NCBI RefSeq assembly: GCF_902686445.1
Contig: NC_062219.1
Coordinates: 48,573,056 to 48,637,055, forward strand
Length of the DNA stretch: 64,000 bases
Source of the DNA: Sciurus carolinensis
Lineage: Eukaryota; Chordata; Mammalia; Rodentia; Sciuridae
Direction of reading: 5' to 3'
Shown: positions 35,946 to 49,299 of the stretch, piece by piece
Layout of the letters: each line of letters opens with the position of its first letter
Position numbering within the stretch: position 1 is the first letter of the stretch
The notes under the pieces: model-generated
The model's input: the letters and a program-made list of their open reading frames with translations, nothing else
The model's database searches: none
What the model was told of the DNA's origin: nothing
Made by a program: the position numbers and the translations under genes

Positions 35946-37613
35946 TAAACAATGTTGCACTATAAATTCTGAAGCATGATTATTTCTAACTTGGTCATTT
36001 GGACATTCAGTTACCTTGAGTAGTATATTTATCTTTGGGCTGCCTATTGTAATAACTGTAATGAAAATGAACTCATAGATGGGTATATTATGCCTCTTCT
36101 GTGATTCTAATGAAAATTGTTCAACTAAACTAGATACAGACATCACTAGCATTTATTTTTCTAGTCCTAAGTTGACAATTTCTATAGGTTTTAGATCAGG
36201 TACCTTTGCTAATTCTTGGAGTCTACAAAGGGAGAGAATGTCTTTTTCATGAAAGTGATGGTCTAAAAGATACTAGGTTGGAAGACAGATGGAAGATAGA
36301 ACACTTTTTCAATAGATTGCTTTAAGAATCAAGAATTGAAATGTAGAGCAGGAGAAAATGAGTGAACACAGGCCTGGTATGGAATGATTCCCTTGACACT
36401 TTAAGGATACTAGGGCATCTAGGCTGATAGACATCTGCTGCTAACCTGCATTGCCTGCCACTACCGAGGATAGACATTTCACCAGAAAAAGCTATTAGAC
36501 CTATAGAACTGTGTTCTCCAGATTTTCCAGGTCAGTTGTTGTTCAAATGTCATTAGGTTAATGCAGAATACAGGAACTATTTCATTCACCTTAGAGGATT
36601 TGTAAGCTGGGAGAAGGGTATTTATGGAAGTGCTGATTTGGGTATAGGGATGCAGTTTTAGTTCTTTTTTTTTTTTTTTTTTCCTTAACTTATTTGACTT
36701 AACTTTTAAAGTGAAATATCAACAATTACTGCTAGAACATTTCTGTTCTCTATTACAATTTCATCTATATGATGACTAATGGTGATATTATACTAGAAAA
36801 CAGCTTTTTTTTCTTCCTCAGGTTTCTCAATTAGAACCTGTTTTCTCCTAAATTCTCTTAGTTGTGGTTGTATAAAGGATTTCATCTACTTGTGTTATTC
36901 TAGAGAGAGATCGATGGACTTTGTAAATAAAGCTTTTGCTAATGGATAGAAAAGAATATGAAATGAAAGGACCAGTTATGGCCTCTGCAACGGCAGCCGG
37001 GTGATCTAGCGCACAATGGCAAAAACTTAGGTGTAGTTTATCTGGTGTTGTTATCCGAAAGAATGTAATATGATGAAAAAATTGATACTCAACGTTTGAA
37101 ATTAAATGGAGGATAGATGTGAGATCGAAGACAGACATCTATCCATTCAAAATAAGACAAGTGTTTGGAGATTGACAGGTACAATGAAGGTCTGAAAAGT
37201 GCTAGCTGTCCATGCTTCTAGACATGTAGGTGTTAGCACTTCAGTGGCAAAAGAGAATGATCAACCAAGTAATGAAGAACAGGTGGGGTTAACATTCATA
37301 AAGACCTAACTGTTGTCTGAAGTCCAGTCACACTAGGTACTTGGACTTGATCAATACAAATAATTCTAGATGATAGGAGATGATGGGTTTAAGTCACTGA
37401 AGGACCAAGTCATCATTGCTCTTACCTGGGAATGATGATCTTGAACATATATAGTTAGTCTCAGGAATCCTTGGAGGAAAAGCCTTAACAATGTTAGCAG
37501 CAAGAGGAAATAGGAACCTATATTTGCCAAATTCATTATAAGTAGACATTCACCAAATTGAATATACTCATTTAAGATCAGTAATTGTTACTATTTTTAT
37601 GTGTGATGGGACG
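35946..37613. other. Single-copy DNA, nothing recognised
   Basis: It contains a T run at 36666-36682. No gene evidence. Confidence 0.5.
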
Positions 37614-37917
37614 TGCTATAATTCAGATACAAAACTACCCAAAGGCCTGTGTGCTAAAGTCTTGGTCCCCATGGTAGTATTATTGGTAGGTGGTGAAAGT
37701 TTTAAGAGGTGGGCCTTGTGAGTCAGTGGGATATGCTCTTGAAGGGGATTGTCAAGGGCCCCATCCTCTTCCTGGTCACAAAGTAAGCAATTTTGCTTTA
37801 ACATGCTTCCTGACGTCATATGCTATCTCATGACAGGCCCCGAACATCGAGGCCAACTGACAATGAACCAGAACCTCCAAAACTATGAGCCAAAATTAAC
37901 CTTTTTATTGACTAACA
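37614..37917 (+). mobile_element. MaLR solo LTR
   Basis: It begins TGCTATAATTCAGATA, has 'gtcttggtccccatggtag', 'ttaagaggtgggcc' and 'gagccaaaattaaccttttt' (decayed poly(A) signal region) and ends 'gactaaca'. This matches the forward form of the LTRs at 12438, 14446 and 54715. No 5 bp TSD could be confirmed. Confidence 0.78.
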
Positions 37918-38079
37918 CAGGATTAGATTCAAACTGTTAGATAATTGCAAAGGTGTTTTTTGGAGTACATATTTTTACCTGGCAACAAGTATGTACCTAT
38001 ATTCTGGACTACAATGAGAAAAGTCAAAGGTGAACATTCCCAGCATACTTTCACATACATATCATTTGACTAAAGAGAA

Positions 38080-38270
38080 TTGGTGATAATTGAAGGGGGA
38101 TCAGTAGAGTATAGAAAGGGATCAGGAGAGGGAGGAGGGGAGAGAAAGGGGAAATACTAGGGAATGAGCGGCCAAATTATATTGTTATACTGCATGTATA
38201 TATGGATATTTAACAAATTCCACCATTATGTACAATTATAATCATCAATATAAAATGTGAGGAAAAAGAA
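38080..38270 (+). mobile_element. L1 3' UTR fragment
   Basis: A GA-rich tract ('gggatcaggagagggaggagg') is followed by 'ggggaaatactagggaatga' and 'accattatgtacaattataatc', as in older L1 3' ends such as 35800-35940. Confidence 0.7.
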
Positions 38271-39059
38271 TTGCTGTGAAATGGAAATGGAAATTCTTTA
38301 GTGCTTTATAGAATTACAGTGAGTGAATTAATTAAGCATTTTGTGTGGATAGACATCTAGACTAGATGTAGAGTATACTATTCAGTATTACATGCCCTTC
38401 AGAGAGTTCAGAGAGATGACTCCTTTGTCTTTAAGGAGGGAGGCGAGCTGGATAAATGCACAGATTGCCCCATAAATCTGTTCCCTCAAAAATGCAAGAT
38501 ATATTTATGGAATAGGATTGAATATGTCACTATGGGGGAAAAAGTAAAATTTAAAGACTGTTGAAAAGGAGCTTAAGGATCTAAGTTACAGTAGAACTGT
38601 GCATGACTCTTTGAAGGCACTAAGCTCCAGAATAGTATGCTGATGGAAAGTGTGAAATGGGGACAGGCAGAAGACATAAGAAGATCAAAATGCCAGTTAT
38701 GGGAACAAGGGCTTTGAAAGGGAATTAAGCTAAATTCTAAAGAGCAGAGGGATTTGTGTACCTCAGGTAGTTAGGGAAAGTTATAAGAGGTTTTTCCCTC
38801 TAATTTGTAAACTTAAATGCAGGTTAGGCTGTTACAAGCAAATCAGATATAAATTAATCAGTGTGTTTGAACTCTCAGTGTTCATGGATGATCATCCGAA
38901 CATTAAATGCTGAAGCAGCTCTCAAATTCCATTTCCTTGTTGATCTGAGGAAAGTCAGGCAATTGGGTAGTTTTCTTTGGTTGCTATTTTGCATACTTTT
39001 TATTTACACAAAGATTTGCTAAAAATATTCCCAGAAAAATTCACTACTGAGTGACAAAA

Positions 39060-39200
39060 TAATACTCCATCCAGTTAATATTTATGGAGTGTTTACTAAA
39101 ATGTTAAATGCCAGAGTAATTGGTAGGCAACAATCACTCAAGCCTTTATTGATCTTAGAGTCTAGTTTTATCAGCATAATCACATACATAAACTGAAGAC
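39060..39200 (+). mobile_element. Possible L2/MIR-like scrap
   Basis: The text 'ttaatatttatggagtgtttac' followed by 'tagagtctagttttat' resembles the 'tttattgagtgcctac ... agtctagt' segment of old mammalian repeats. Weak. Confidence 0.3.
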
Positions 39201-39323
39201 TGCAACCATGACAAGCAAGGACAATGAAGGAGAGGTGGATAGTGCTCATAAGAACATTTTAAGTAAGTGTCCATCATAAAGTAGTTGAAGTCTTCCCTAA
39301 GGAAGGGACATTCATTCTTCTAT

Positions 39324-39543
39324 TTAATTTAATTTATTTATTTACTTATTATGTACAAGGGATCCAACCCAGGAGTGCTCAAACACTGAGCCACATCCCC
39401 AATCCTCTCTTTTTATTTTTTATTTTGAGACAGGTTTCCCTAGGTTGCTTAGGGTCTCCCTGAGTTGCTGAGGCTGGCTTTGAACTTGTGATCCTCCTTC
39501 CTCATCCTCCTGAGGCCTAGGATTACAGGCATGTGCAACCGCA
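39324..39543 (-). mobile_element. Composite B1-ID-type SINE, full length
   Basis: Reversed ID part ('gatccaacccaggagtgctc', 'ctgagccacatccccaatcc') followed by a reversed B1-like part ('gttgctgaggctggctttgaac', 'gattacaggcatgtgc'). The TSD CATTCTTCTAT is at 39313-39323 and 39544-39554. Confidence 0.93.
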
Positions 39544-39732
39544 CCATTCTTCTATCTTTTGAGGGATGAGTAGGTGTGAACTAGGAGAGAAAAAAGACAA
39601 GAAGAACTCTTCCAGTAGAGGGCATGGTGTATGCAGTTTTCTTAGGCAACAGGGGAAAAATGAACTTCTTAAAAAACTCACAGGAGTGAATCTTACAGAA
39701 GTTCAAGGACTTAGTACAGGAACACATTAGAC

Positions 39733-39970
39733 CACAGGTGGAGACTAAACAATATGGGCCATATTTTGAGCTACACTGTCTAAAACAGTAGCCACCAGCC
39801 CATGTGATTATTTAAATTAGAATTTAAAGTGATTTAAATTAAATAAAATTAAGAATTTAATTCTTTAGGTGGACTAGTCACATTATAAGTGCTTATAACC
39901 CACTGTGGGTAGTGATTACCAGGCTAGAAAGTTCTGAGAACATTTTCATGATTTCAGAAATTTCTAGTAG
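39733..39970. mobile_element. Probable hAT (Charlie-like) non-autonomous DNA element
   Basis: The text 'cactgtctaaaacagtagccaccagccc', an AT-rich centre, then 'agtgcttataacccactgtggg' and 'gctagaaagttctgag' follows a known mammalian hAT-type MITE pattern. The termini are too decayed to fix. Confidence 0.5.
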
Positions 39971-42054
39971 ATAGCATTTGGGGGGGTTTGGTTTTATCTG
40001 AAGAGCTGTGGAAAGTCATAATGATTTTCTTCAACCTTGACATTTAGAGTGATTTTATTAGCATGCAATTAAAAAAAAAGTCATATGGCCATAGAGTTGA
40101 GACTGGTTTGACTGGGAGAGGCAAATAGTCTATAAGTAGGGCAATTAAGAGGCTGAGCATCCAGCAAAGAGGATACAACAGGATGAGGTGGGGATGAAAG
40201 GAGTATACAGAGTTGTGTAGTTTTAGAAGATATTATGAGGAAGAAAAAAAAAAAAAAACAGTCAAGATTTAGTGATAGATTAAATTTGAGAATTGAAGTT
40301 TCCAGTTTTTAGTGTCTCTGGGTCTTGGTGTCTTTATCAAAAGGAACACCGGGACAGGACCATGTCTGTAGAGGGGCACTTTGTCTAGGGTGTCTGAGCA
40401 ATTGAAGCAGTGAAGACATAGCCAGATGAACCACAACCCTTAGGTGCATGTCCAAGAGCACCAGTATAGAATTCCAATCCCTGCCTTTAAAGAATCAAAC
40501 CAATAACAAATGAAAACAAAAATGTCTCTCTACTTCCTTCTTCCTGATCTTGTTTTCCTATTGTCCTTCCTTTCTTCTCTCCCTTACTTCCTGGTCAGTT
40601 GCACTTTGTTTCATTTAACAGACTCTGCAGTTTAGAAAAAGTTAATTTTGGTCATATTCTTTTTACTAAGAGCTGGACTTTTGATTGACTGGAAGCATAG
40701 CCAACTCTTGAGTGTTAAATGGAACAGCAGCAAGTCACACCTATCTTTCTAGATACAAAGAACAAATTATGGGAACTTTCCATGATTTGCCAGGTAATGG
40801 CAGAGAGAGTGCTGCCTTTGCATTCTGTTTTCTGCTTACATCAGGTTGCTTCCCTAGACTGAGAAAAGATTCTTTTTCTGGTCTAAAGCTAGTGCGGTAA
40901 ACTGACATATGAAAAATATCTATGGAACCACCTAGCCCAAAGGCAGGTGGTGTAGAACTGTGCTTGATAATGGACAAGAAAGAAGCTTTAGGATTTTTGG
41001 CACAACATTAAAAGCATAATTCTTCAACATTTACTGATACTATAGCAGTATGTTTTGATGGTATCTATGAGTTGCTCAGAGAATCTCAAAGTAGTTTTAA
41101 ATTTCCTCAGTCACACAAAGCTTGTCAAAGACTGCTGAACGACTATGAAAATGTGAAAACACTGTTGGTAATTCAAAGAGCTCACGAACTTGAAACAGTT
41201 TTCAGAACACAAAGTTCAGCATTCCTTGTTTATATATTTTCTGATATTTTACTGTGTTCACTCTCTTTCTTGCTTTGTTATTTTTATCTGGGTAGATATA
41301 TTAAAAAATTCTACTGGATACTAATATTCTCTTAGTGTGAGTGTATGATAAAAGTTTATTTACCTGGATATTAATTTTTCACAAGTATAATTCAAGACCA
41401 ATAATCACACAGAAAACAAATTTTTACAAAACTGTTTTAAAGGGGGAAAATCTATGCTGAATTTAAAGCAATTTTAAAAATTTTAAGATATCTTTATTAA
41501 AATTCTATTTCTTTTCAAGAAACAGAATACACATTGAGTACTATATTAAAAATTGAGACTAATCCTTTCATAAATACTTAAGGCATTTGGCATTTGTCTA
41601 AATAATCTGCTTTACAATCTGGTGATATGAAAAGCATTGCCACTTCTTTTTGAAAATTGAATAAAATGTAGGCAAATTGGATTTGTACTATCTGGTAAGA
41701 AATTAGTTGGAAAAAACTAAGAGAAGAGTTAATGTTTCTTTTGAATATTAATTAATTAAGGATTATACTAGAAATGCATATCCTTAATTAGAACTGTAAA
41801 TACATAAGGCACTTGTGACTAAAAGTTATTCTGTGGTTATAATATTTTCTTAGAATTCTAGGAATAAATGACCAGTATTGATGCAACTGACAATGTTAGC
41901 AATGAACTAAAGCTCATCCCCAAATATTTCATCAGTGATAGATATCAAGGCAAGACTCACCCTTCTTAGCTATACCTACTGCATTTAAAGATAAAATGAA
42001 ATTTTAAGAAATTAATCTTTTGAGATAATTTGACCTTATCAGACATGTAGATCT
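39971..42054. other. Single-copy DNA, nothing recognised
   Basis: An A run lies at 40243-40258. The open frames at 40712-41335 are short and lack splice or domain evidence. Confidence 0.5.
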
Positions 42055-42520
42055 TTCTCTCTTCCCTTCCTTCCTTCATTTATTCCTTGTTAATTGACAA
42101 ATAAAATTTGTTTATATAGTGGGAAATGGCCAAATAAAGCTAACATATGTATAACCTCACATATTTATCATTTTTGTGATGAGCATACAAAATCTAACCT
42201 CAGCTATTTTCAACTATACAAGACATTATTATTAACCATAGTCACTATGTTGTGCAATGGATCCACTGAACTTATTCCTCCTGTCTACATGACTTTTTGT
42301 ATTCTCTGACCAATATGTTCCACTACTTCAGTCATTGGTAACCACCATTCTCTTCTCTTCACTTCTGAATTCTACTTTTAAGAAGATAACACATATGAAT
42401 GAAAACCAGTATTTGTCCTTCTGTGCTGACTTATTTCACTTAACACAATTTCCACCAGGTTTATCCCTGTTGTTACAAATGACGGAATTTCTTTTTGATT
42501 TTCCTTATATCTAATTTATA
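42055..42520 (-). mobile_element. Old L1 3' UTR and ORF2 end
   Basis: The text 'cctcacatatttatcatttttgtgatgagcat', 'ttattattaaccatagtcactatgttgtgcaa' and 'gaacttattcctcctgtctac' is the classic antisense old-L1 3' UTR. 'gacttatttcacttaacacaa' follows it. Confidence 0.85.
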
Positions 42521-43459
42521 TCCTTAGTATGGCAGATTGAACAGATGATGGATAAAACAAAATTTCAGGTCTTGGCATAGAAGTGAAAAATACTATGTCC
42601 TGTTATCTTTTCCAATTTTGATGTAAATGAGAAAAATGTCGTCATGGAAATCGCTTACTATTATATCAATTTTATACAGACTTGACCTTGACCAAAGAAA
42701 CATGCTTTGAAAAGTTGAAATGTACCCAGCTAAGTAATATACATTAGTCATTAACATTAACTCAATTTTCAGATAAATAATAAATCTCTTTTGATTTTAT
42801 AGCTAGAAGTTAATCCAGTAGAGTGGTTATCATCAACTCCAAATCCTTTTGGGGTTTTTAATTGTTCTACTCAAATGAAAAGCTTTATGCCAGCTTTTGT
42901 TATCACTCAATTAATTCTCAAACCAATTAAGATAAAATCATACATAATAATTTCCTACTTATTACTAAGTATATAAAATTTGCCTCTATCACTTGGTTCT
43001 TTTGACCCACCATTGACAACTCCTGATTAGTGGAGCTCCACTACTCTGTGCCTCTTTGCTCATTAGCATTAATGGACATTCAGAAAAAGACACCCACTTC
43101 AATTTGCTAATTCAAATTTATACTGAACATTCACTACAATCAGAATAGCTCTAGAATGGTTTGTCTTTGAGTACCAGACTTTACATTATGTTTGTTTTTA
43201 ACAACCCTGCTGCTTGAGAACAATAGGCTACTAAAACAATGTGAACTGATTACTTTGAAGATTAGCTGGGTATCACTTTTGTTCATAAAATGTTCTGAGA
43301 CAAAAACCACAAACATTAGAAGTAAACTTTATTAAGTCTGTAATATCAAGTATGTAAATCATGTTTCCCACTATTTTTGACTTAGGTTATTGACTATTAT
43401 GGTTCTTAAATTTTAGATAATATTCTACATATTTTAAAATACTCATTCCAATACTTTTT

Positions 43460-43545
43460 AAAATTGAGTATTTTTAGCTGACATATAAAAAACATCGTAC
43501 ATATTAAGGGAATACCAAATGATGTTTCAATACATGCAAGTGGTT
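43460..43545 (-). mobile_element. Old L1 3' UTR scrap
   Basis: 'tttagctgacatataaaaaacatcgtacatatt' and 'aatgatgtttcaatacatgc' resemble the terminal old-L1 3' UTR in antisense. It is not continuous with 42055-42520, whose order relative to it would be wrong. Confidence 0.5.
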
Positions 43546-43762
43546 TGGGGGATAGTATTATAAAAAGTTCCAAATTGTGTTTGACTGTTTTGTTATTTTA
43601 AAAACCATTTTCAATAAAAACAGCCATTATGTAAATTTAAATGATATTTAGTGCTCATATATTTTTGCCATCTGAATTTAAAAATAATTAGTCAAGTTTA
43701 ATTCAGAAGATTAAGGGCATTTAGGCTTGACCCATTCAAGTCAATTCAGTTAAAGTATTTTA

Positions 43763-43977
43763 CTTATTTATTTATTTGTTTTACTGGGGATTGAACCCAG
43801 GGTGCCTTACCACCCATGAGATATGTCCCCAGCTCTTTTTATTTTTATTTTGAGTCAGGGTCTTCCTAATTTGTTTAGGTCCTCGCTAAGTTGCTGAGCC
43901 TGTCCTCAAAATTGTGATCCTCCTGTCTCAGCTTTGTGAGTCACTGAAATTAAAGGCATGTGTCACCATACCTAGCA
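43763..43977 (-). mobile_element. Composite B1-ID-type SINE, full length
   Basis: Reversed ID part ('ttactggggattgaacccag') and reversed B1-like part ('gctaagttgctgagcc', 'ttaaaggcatgtgtcacc'). The 16 bp TSD (CAGTTAAAGT-A/G-TTTTA) is at 43747-43762 and 43978-43993, with one mismatch. Confidence 0.93.
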
Positions 43978-43993
43978 CAGTTAAAGTGTTTTA

Positions 43994-44849
43994 AAGAAAT
44001 AAGTATTTTTAACTATATAACAAATAAATTGCTGTTCAGTCAAAATAATGGGGGTAAACCACACATGTTATTAACTATTGGAAATTAGTTTATATGCATA
44101 AACATCAGAAATATCAATAAACTAACTTATTTTATATGTACTTTTATAATGTCTCATTAATATTGATATTTCTGAATTCTCATTATACCAGCATGTAAAC
44201 TAGGATACATCTATCCAATGTCCCTAATATTTCTTTTCCTAATGAATATAATGATAGCTACTAAAGCAGTGGTTTCGAATTATGATATTAAAAGGTGGTA
44301 ATTATGATATTAAAGATAATTTTCTAATTTTCTTAAACAAGTTTGTTTAAGATGTTTTATGGAAGTTTTGTGAATTGGCATAAAGAAGGATATATCTTAA
44401 CTTCCAAATGTCATCTTTGAAACTATTACATTCTTCATATCGTAAAGAAAGTATTCGTATCATTTTACTGTGATAGTTAACAGTAAAGAAATTTCTTGAT
44501 TGAATTCTGCTGAAAAACTCCAAGCTGTGTTCCAGCTCTGTATTTTTTTTTTTAATACCGTAGGTAAATCTAATTAGAGGTCTATGTCCTGGTCACCAAT
44601 CATGTAAAGATTAGAAGTTTGGACAACACAATTCATCTAAGAAGTCAGTCAAGGGTTGGGGATAAGGTAAATCACATAATCTTAATAATTAATAGGACAT
44701 GGAGTGAAAGAATGGATTGAAACAACAGAACCTACAAATGAAAGGTAATTTCTGTCTTCTCAAAGAATTAGACAAGAAGAACATTTGTTTAGAGGTGAAA
44801 ACTTAGGTATGGTGGGGGGAAATGAGGATCACAGAACAGATGTTTAAGA
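43994..44849. other. AT-rich DNA
   Basis: A short 22 bp imperfect tandem repeat of AATTATGATATTAAA type lies at about 44278-44315. Nothing else recognised. Confidence 0.5.
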
Positions 44850-44965
44850 TTTAATTGTGGGGGTCCTGACTATAACTGAGTTGGAGAGTATATGTTTAAC
44901 ATGTTCTAGGCCCTGTGTTTGATCCCTGGGACTGTACACACACATACACACACACACACAAAACC
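44850..44965 (+). mobile_element. ID SINE with CA-rich tail
   Basis: 'gggtcctgactataactgagttgg' to 'gtgtttgatccctgggactgta' is an ID body. Its A-tail has become (CA)n at 44936-44960. Confidence 0.8.
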
Positions 44966-46547
44966 ACTCTTTTGATAAACAATTTTATTTTCATGTGATA
45001 AAAGTTTCTTTCTTAATTGTATGGAAATTTCAGCATATGTTTTAAATATCTATGCTGCTAAACTGAGAATAATGAGAATACGTAAGTCAGTTGGACTGAA
45101 CTGATAAATAGGAACTTACACAGCTTAAAAGAAATTCAGGTATCGTTTCTTAACACAAAGAAAAGATAAAATATAAAACAGAATGTCAACAATATCTATG
45201 GAGGCAGCAATCATAAAACAATCTGAGACAGCTGGGCAGACATTCAGAAAGAGAAATCAGGAGCCTAAGTTGCCAGGGAAGGCTGATTGTTAACGGTGAC
45301 TTTTATTTACGTTTGATTTAACTTTGATCAACTTAGAAAAAGAGGCTTCATTCTTTGAGTAAACTATATCTGAATTTGCAGACTTTTCCCACATGGAAAC
45401 ACTGCATGTACAAAGACATTTATAAATTTCTTGAATACTGTTTCTGATTAGCAAGTGATCTTTGAAGCTCTTTCCTCTGTAGAACAGCAATGTGCTTATA
45501 TGCCTTCATCAGAGGTTGCCATTTTAAAAGCTTTCTTATTCAACATTGAAAATGAAGAGTCTCTATACAATTTGGTTCCATAGCTTTGATAATTTATTAG
45601 TCCAGGTTTATCTAGAGCAACCTAAGAAGCTGAAAAAGCAATGTCCCATTGGTAAGATTATCAGCATTACAAAATTCTAGACATTAAAGAGCTAAATAAA
45701 ATTTAATGAATTTCTGACTCTGGGTGTGTTTAGGTTGTTTCCCTGTGTTAAAGAAGAGATCAAAACCTTTTATTTCTTCTTGGAAGATTATAGCATCTAA
45801 GAAATGGTTGAATGCCTTTAAGAAAGAATTATAATTTCAACATCACATCTTTGGAGAGGTAACTGCAGACTTACTCCTTCATTCAATACACATTCAGTGA
45901 GGGTCTCCCAGTACCTGTATCTGTTAATCTGTGAGGTGCATGAGAAGAGTCGCTGTGCTGATTCACTTCTGAATCCCAGAAATTATACAGATCTGGTAAG
46001 AAGAAATGAATCCTGAGACATGGTTGAAGACCTGACCTTGAAGGAAGTCCTGCAAGCTGCCCTTGGAACGTGGTCTTCATTCTTTAGAAATTGGTTGTGC
46101 AGAAAAAATTCTAAGCAAATATGCTGACATCTATCAAGTAAAAGATGGGTTGTAATCACTCCTGAGATAGGAATGTCAGCTAGGAGACATTGGATTAGTG
46201 TAGGTAGAGGTGGTAAAAACAAGTACCAAAATAAGAGAGATAAAGAGAAGATGAAGAATATTTGGAAAAAAAGGACAAGATTGGGTAACTATCCTCTGTT
46301 CAGATTTGAAGAATGAGCATCCCTCATCTTCTTTCTTTAAAGTTTGTCAGGTGTTGATGACTTAGATTTCTACATCTACCCTACATCTATCATCTGAGCT
46401 CTAGGACTTATAAACATCTTGTTTCTTCTCCACTTTATGTTGCAAAGGCACCTCAATACCCAAATTAGTCTCTTATCATGTCCTTATCTTAGAATGCTGC
46501 CCTTCCCATCCGACCTGTTTCTCAAGCTGGGAATCAGAGCCATCCTT
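44966..46547. other. Single-copy DNA, nothing recognised
   Basis: Open frames at 45290-46222 on the minus strand show no domain and no convincing splice pairing. Confidence 0.5.
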
Positions 46548-46561
46548 AAAATGTGATTTTT

Positions 46562-46997
46562 GTGTGTGTGGTATATATACACAATGGAATATTACTCAGC
46601 CTTAAAGAAGAATGAAATTATGGCATTTGTTGGTAAATGGATGGACCGAGAGTATCATGCTAAGTGAAATAAGCTAAACCCAAAAAACCAAACACAGAAT
46701 GTTTTCTCTGATATGTGGATACTAATTCACAACAAGGGCCTGGGGTCTAGGGAAGAATAGAGGTTCTTTGGATTAGACAGAGAGGAGTGAAGGGAGGGAA
46801 GTGGGTATGAGGCTAGGAAGAATAGTAGAATAAATATGACATTATTATCCTATGTGTATTTATGATTATAAAACCTATATAATTCTACATCATGTTCAAC
46901 CAGAAGAAAGAGAAGTTATACTCCATTTATGTATGATGTATCAAATGCATTCTACTGTCCTGTACAACTAATTTGAACAAATTTTTTAAAAACTTTA
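46562..46997 (+). mobile_element. L1 3' end (older lineage) with TSD
   Basis: Terminal ORF2 text from the TATATACACAATGGAATATT stretch, then a 3' UTR without telomere-like text. The TSD AAAATGTGATTTTT (14 bp, perfect) is at 46548-46561 and 46998-47011. Confidence 0.93.
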
Positions 46998-47224
46998 AAA
47001 ATGTGATTTTTATTACTCTTACCTCATTTTATTTAACTCATTTCTGTTTTACAAATGTTTTGTTCCTAAATGTCTTAAGTATCTTCACTTTTCTCTTTCT
47101 CTCATGTAAACTACTCTTGTCTTAGATTACATTATCTGAATTGGGTTTTTCCACATCAACACTCATGCCACTGCTAATGCAAATCTCTATAATATAATTT
47201 CTAAGAGCTTTTCAAAATTCTATT

Positions 47225-47590
47225 CCACTATGTCACCCTCTTTTCAAGACAAAGTTCTTCAGTGGCTCCATTATTTTATAATAAACACTGGTGTCCTTGA
47301 TGCAATCTTCGATATTTATATAATCTGATCCCTGTCAAACTCTCCAGTTTCTTCTTATGCTTCTCTATCTTTTGCTTTACATTCTTCCACAATGTTTTCT
47401 TTATTTTAGTTTTTCTCAGAAGATGACATGCCCTCTTACTTCAGGACACTTGCACATGCTGTTTCCTCTGGCTAGAATTCTTTTCTCATTTATTCACATA
47501 TTTGTCTGTGAAACTTTTTCAAACAATAATTCATTGGGACAAATATATTTTGATTCATTGAACTTAACACAGAATTTATAAGGTGGCATA
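47225..47590 (+). mobile_element. L2 LINE fragment
   Basis: The order 'cttcagtggctccattatttta', 'ataatctgatccctgtcaaactctcc', 'ggacacttgcacatgctgtttcctctggctagaattc' is that of the L2 ORF end. It is non-coding here. Confidence 0.7.
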
Positions 47591-47599
47591 ATTTATTTA

Positions 47600-48679
47600 T
47601 TCATGTCTCAATTTCTCAGTTGGTTAAAGACAGGGTATATGCATGTTTTTCTAAGTAAAATATCTTTAAATCCTGGAACAAAACTTCATTATATAATATT
47701 CTTTTAATGAACATATGGTGATTGAATGAATGGATGAAATGATACCTAAATAGGGAAGTAAGGTAAAGACTTCAATATATGATAAACAATTACTACAAAC
47801 AACTTACTTTTAGACTTATCTGTGGACATAATCACAAAGTCAAGTATATTTTTAAAAGTTATAATTAAAGGTAAAAGTATTTTTGATAAATGACTAGAAA
47901 TTCAAGAGAAAGCCATACTGAAATGTCAGAACTCTTTAACTTATCTTTATTTGAATTATGCTTTAGAAAACTATGCTAATCAGAAAAGGTCTTGGATTTC
48001 ATCATAAAGCAAAAAATGATATAAAGCTCTGTGAGATTCTATTATATCTAAATTCAATAAGGTTTTAAGGAATTGCTCTAAAATGTTTTTGAAAGGTTAC
48101 CACATGGAGACCAAAGAATTGATGAAATAAAGTACCATATAGTATACAATAAAAACGTCTGTTTTCTTGACCTTCTTAAATCTATTACTCATAGAGCACT
48201 CAACAAATCTTGTGAAAGCCCAGCTTCAAGGGCCTTTGTGAGGAAAACTTTCCTCCATAAATTCATTTACTAATGGCCTATTCCAGCAGGGTAACACAAT
48301 AAAAATATTTCCTGGGAATTCAACTTAAACTAAATTAAAAAGGCTCTGGACCAGCATTCTGCATCTTCAACCAATGACTCAGTGACTTTCGGAAAATGAA
48401 AAGGAGCAGAAGACTAAAAAATTTACATTTCTTTCAGCGCTCATGTTCTGTATTTATATCTGATTCAGATAGAGGCTTGGTATTTCTTCCACATAATGGT
48501 AAAAATTGAAAGCTCTTTGGATTCCAAACTCATAAATATCGTTATATTTTGGAGAGATTGTGGGCCTTATCAATCTTCTCAAAGGGTTCAAATTCAATAT
48601 TTCCTGTGTATAAGAATATTTATAGTTTAGGGGGAGGAAATATTAGGGACTATGGCTAATATAACTCGACTGCTTACAA
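47600..48679. other. AT-rich DNA, nothing recognised
   Basis: No repeat or coding signal identified. Confidence 0.5.
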
Positions 48680-48825
48680 CCTGATACTTAACCTTTACCT
48701 CTGGGACTATAATTGTACTAACCTCACAGGTTTCTATGAGAACCCATGTGCTGGTGTATATAAAATTCTTGAAACAATGTCTAGCATGTAGCAAGAGCTC
48801 AATACATTTTTAAATATTATTAGTA
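48680..48825 (+). mobile_element. MIR 3' half
   Basis: 'ttaacctttacctctgggactataattgtactaacctcacagg' then 'aatgtctagcatgtagcaagagctcaataca' follows the MIR 3' half. Confidence 0.7.
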
Positions 48826-49299
48826 TCATCACAGACTGTCAACAAAAATCTTTTCCCTATAAAATTCACAATATATTTGTTAGATTGAAAAGAAAACACA
48901 AGGAAAATTACAATTTAATAATAATTGATACACAAAGTGAAGAAATTCCATGAGGCACACAAAATTAAATGTGAAATGAACTGACCTTTTAATACCGTTA
49001 TGGTTGAACTGAGGACAGAGAGATCAGCCAGAGTGGGGCAGGGCTGGGATATTTCATGAAGAGGATTCATCAGTTTTGACAAGGCCTGGTAAAATTGTAA
49101 AACATACTGCTCTTTTCTTCAGTTAGAAATTTAATAGTGAATAATTGTTTATAACTATATTTTAGATTATATCCTGCTTTATTCTAAAAAATTGGGACAA
49201 TTGCATGGATAGATATGAATATATATCAAAAGTATGTGAAAATGTGATCCAGAGGAATATTCTTAATAAACAATTAAAAGAAAAAAAAAAAAAAACTCA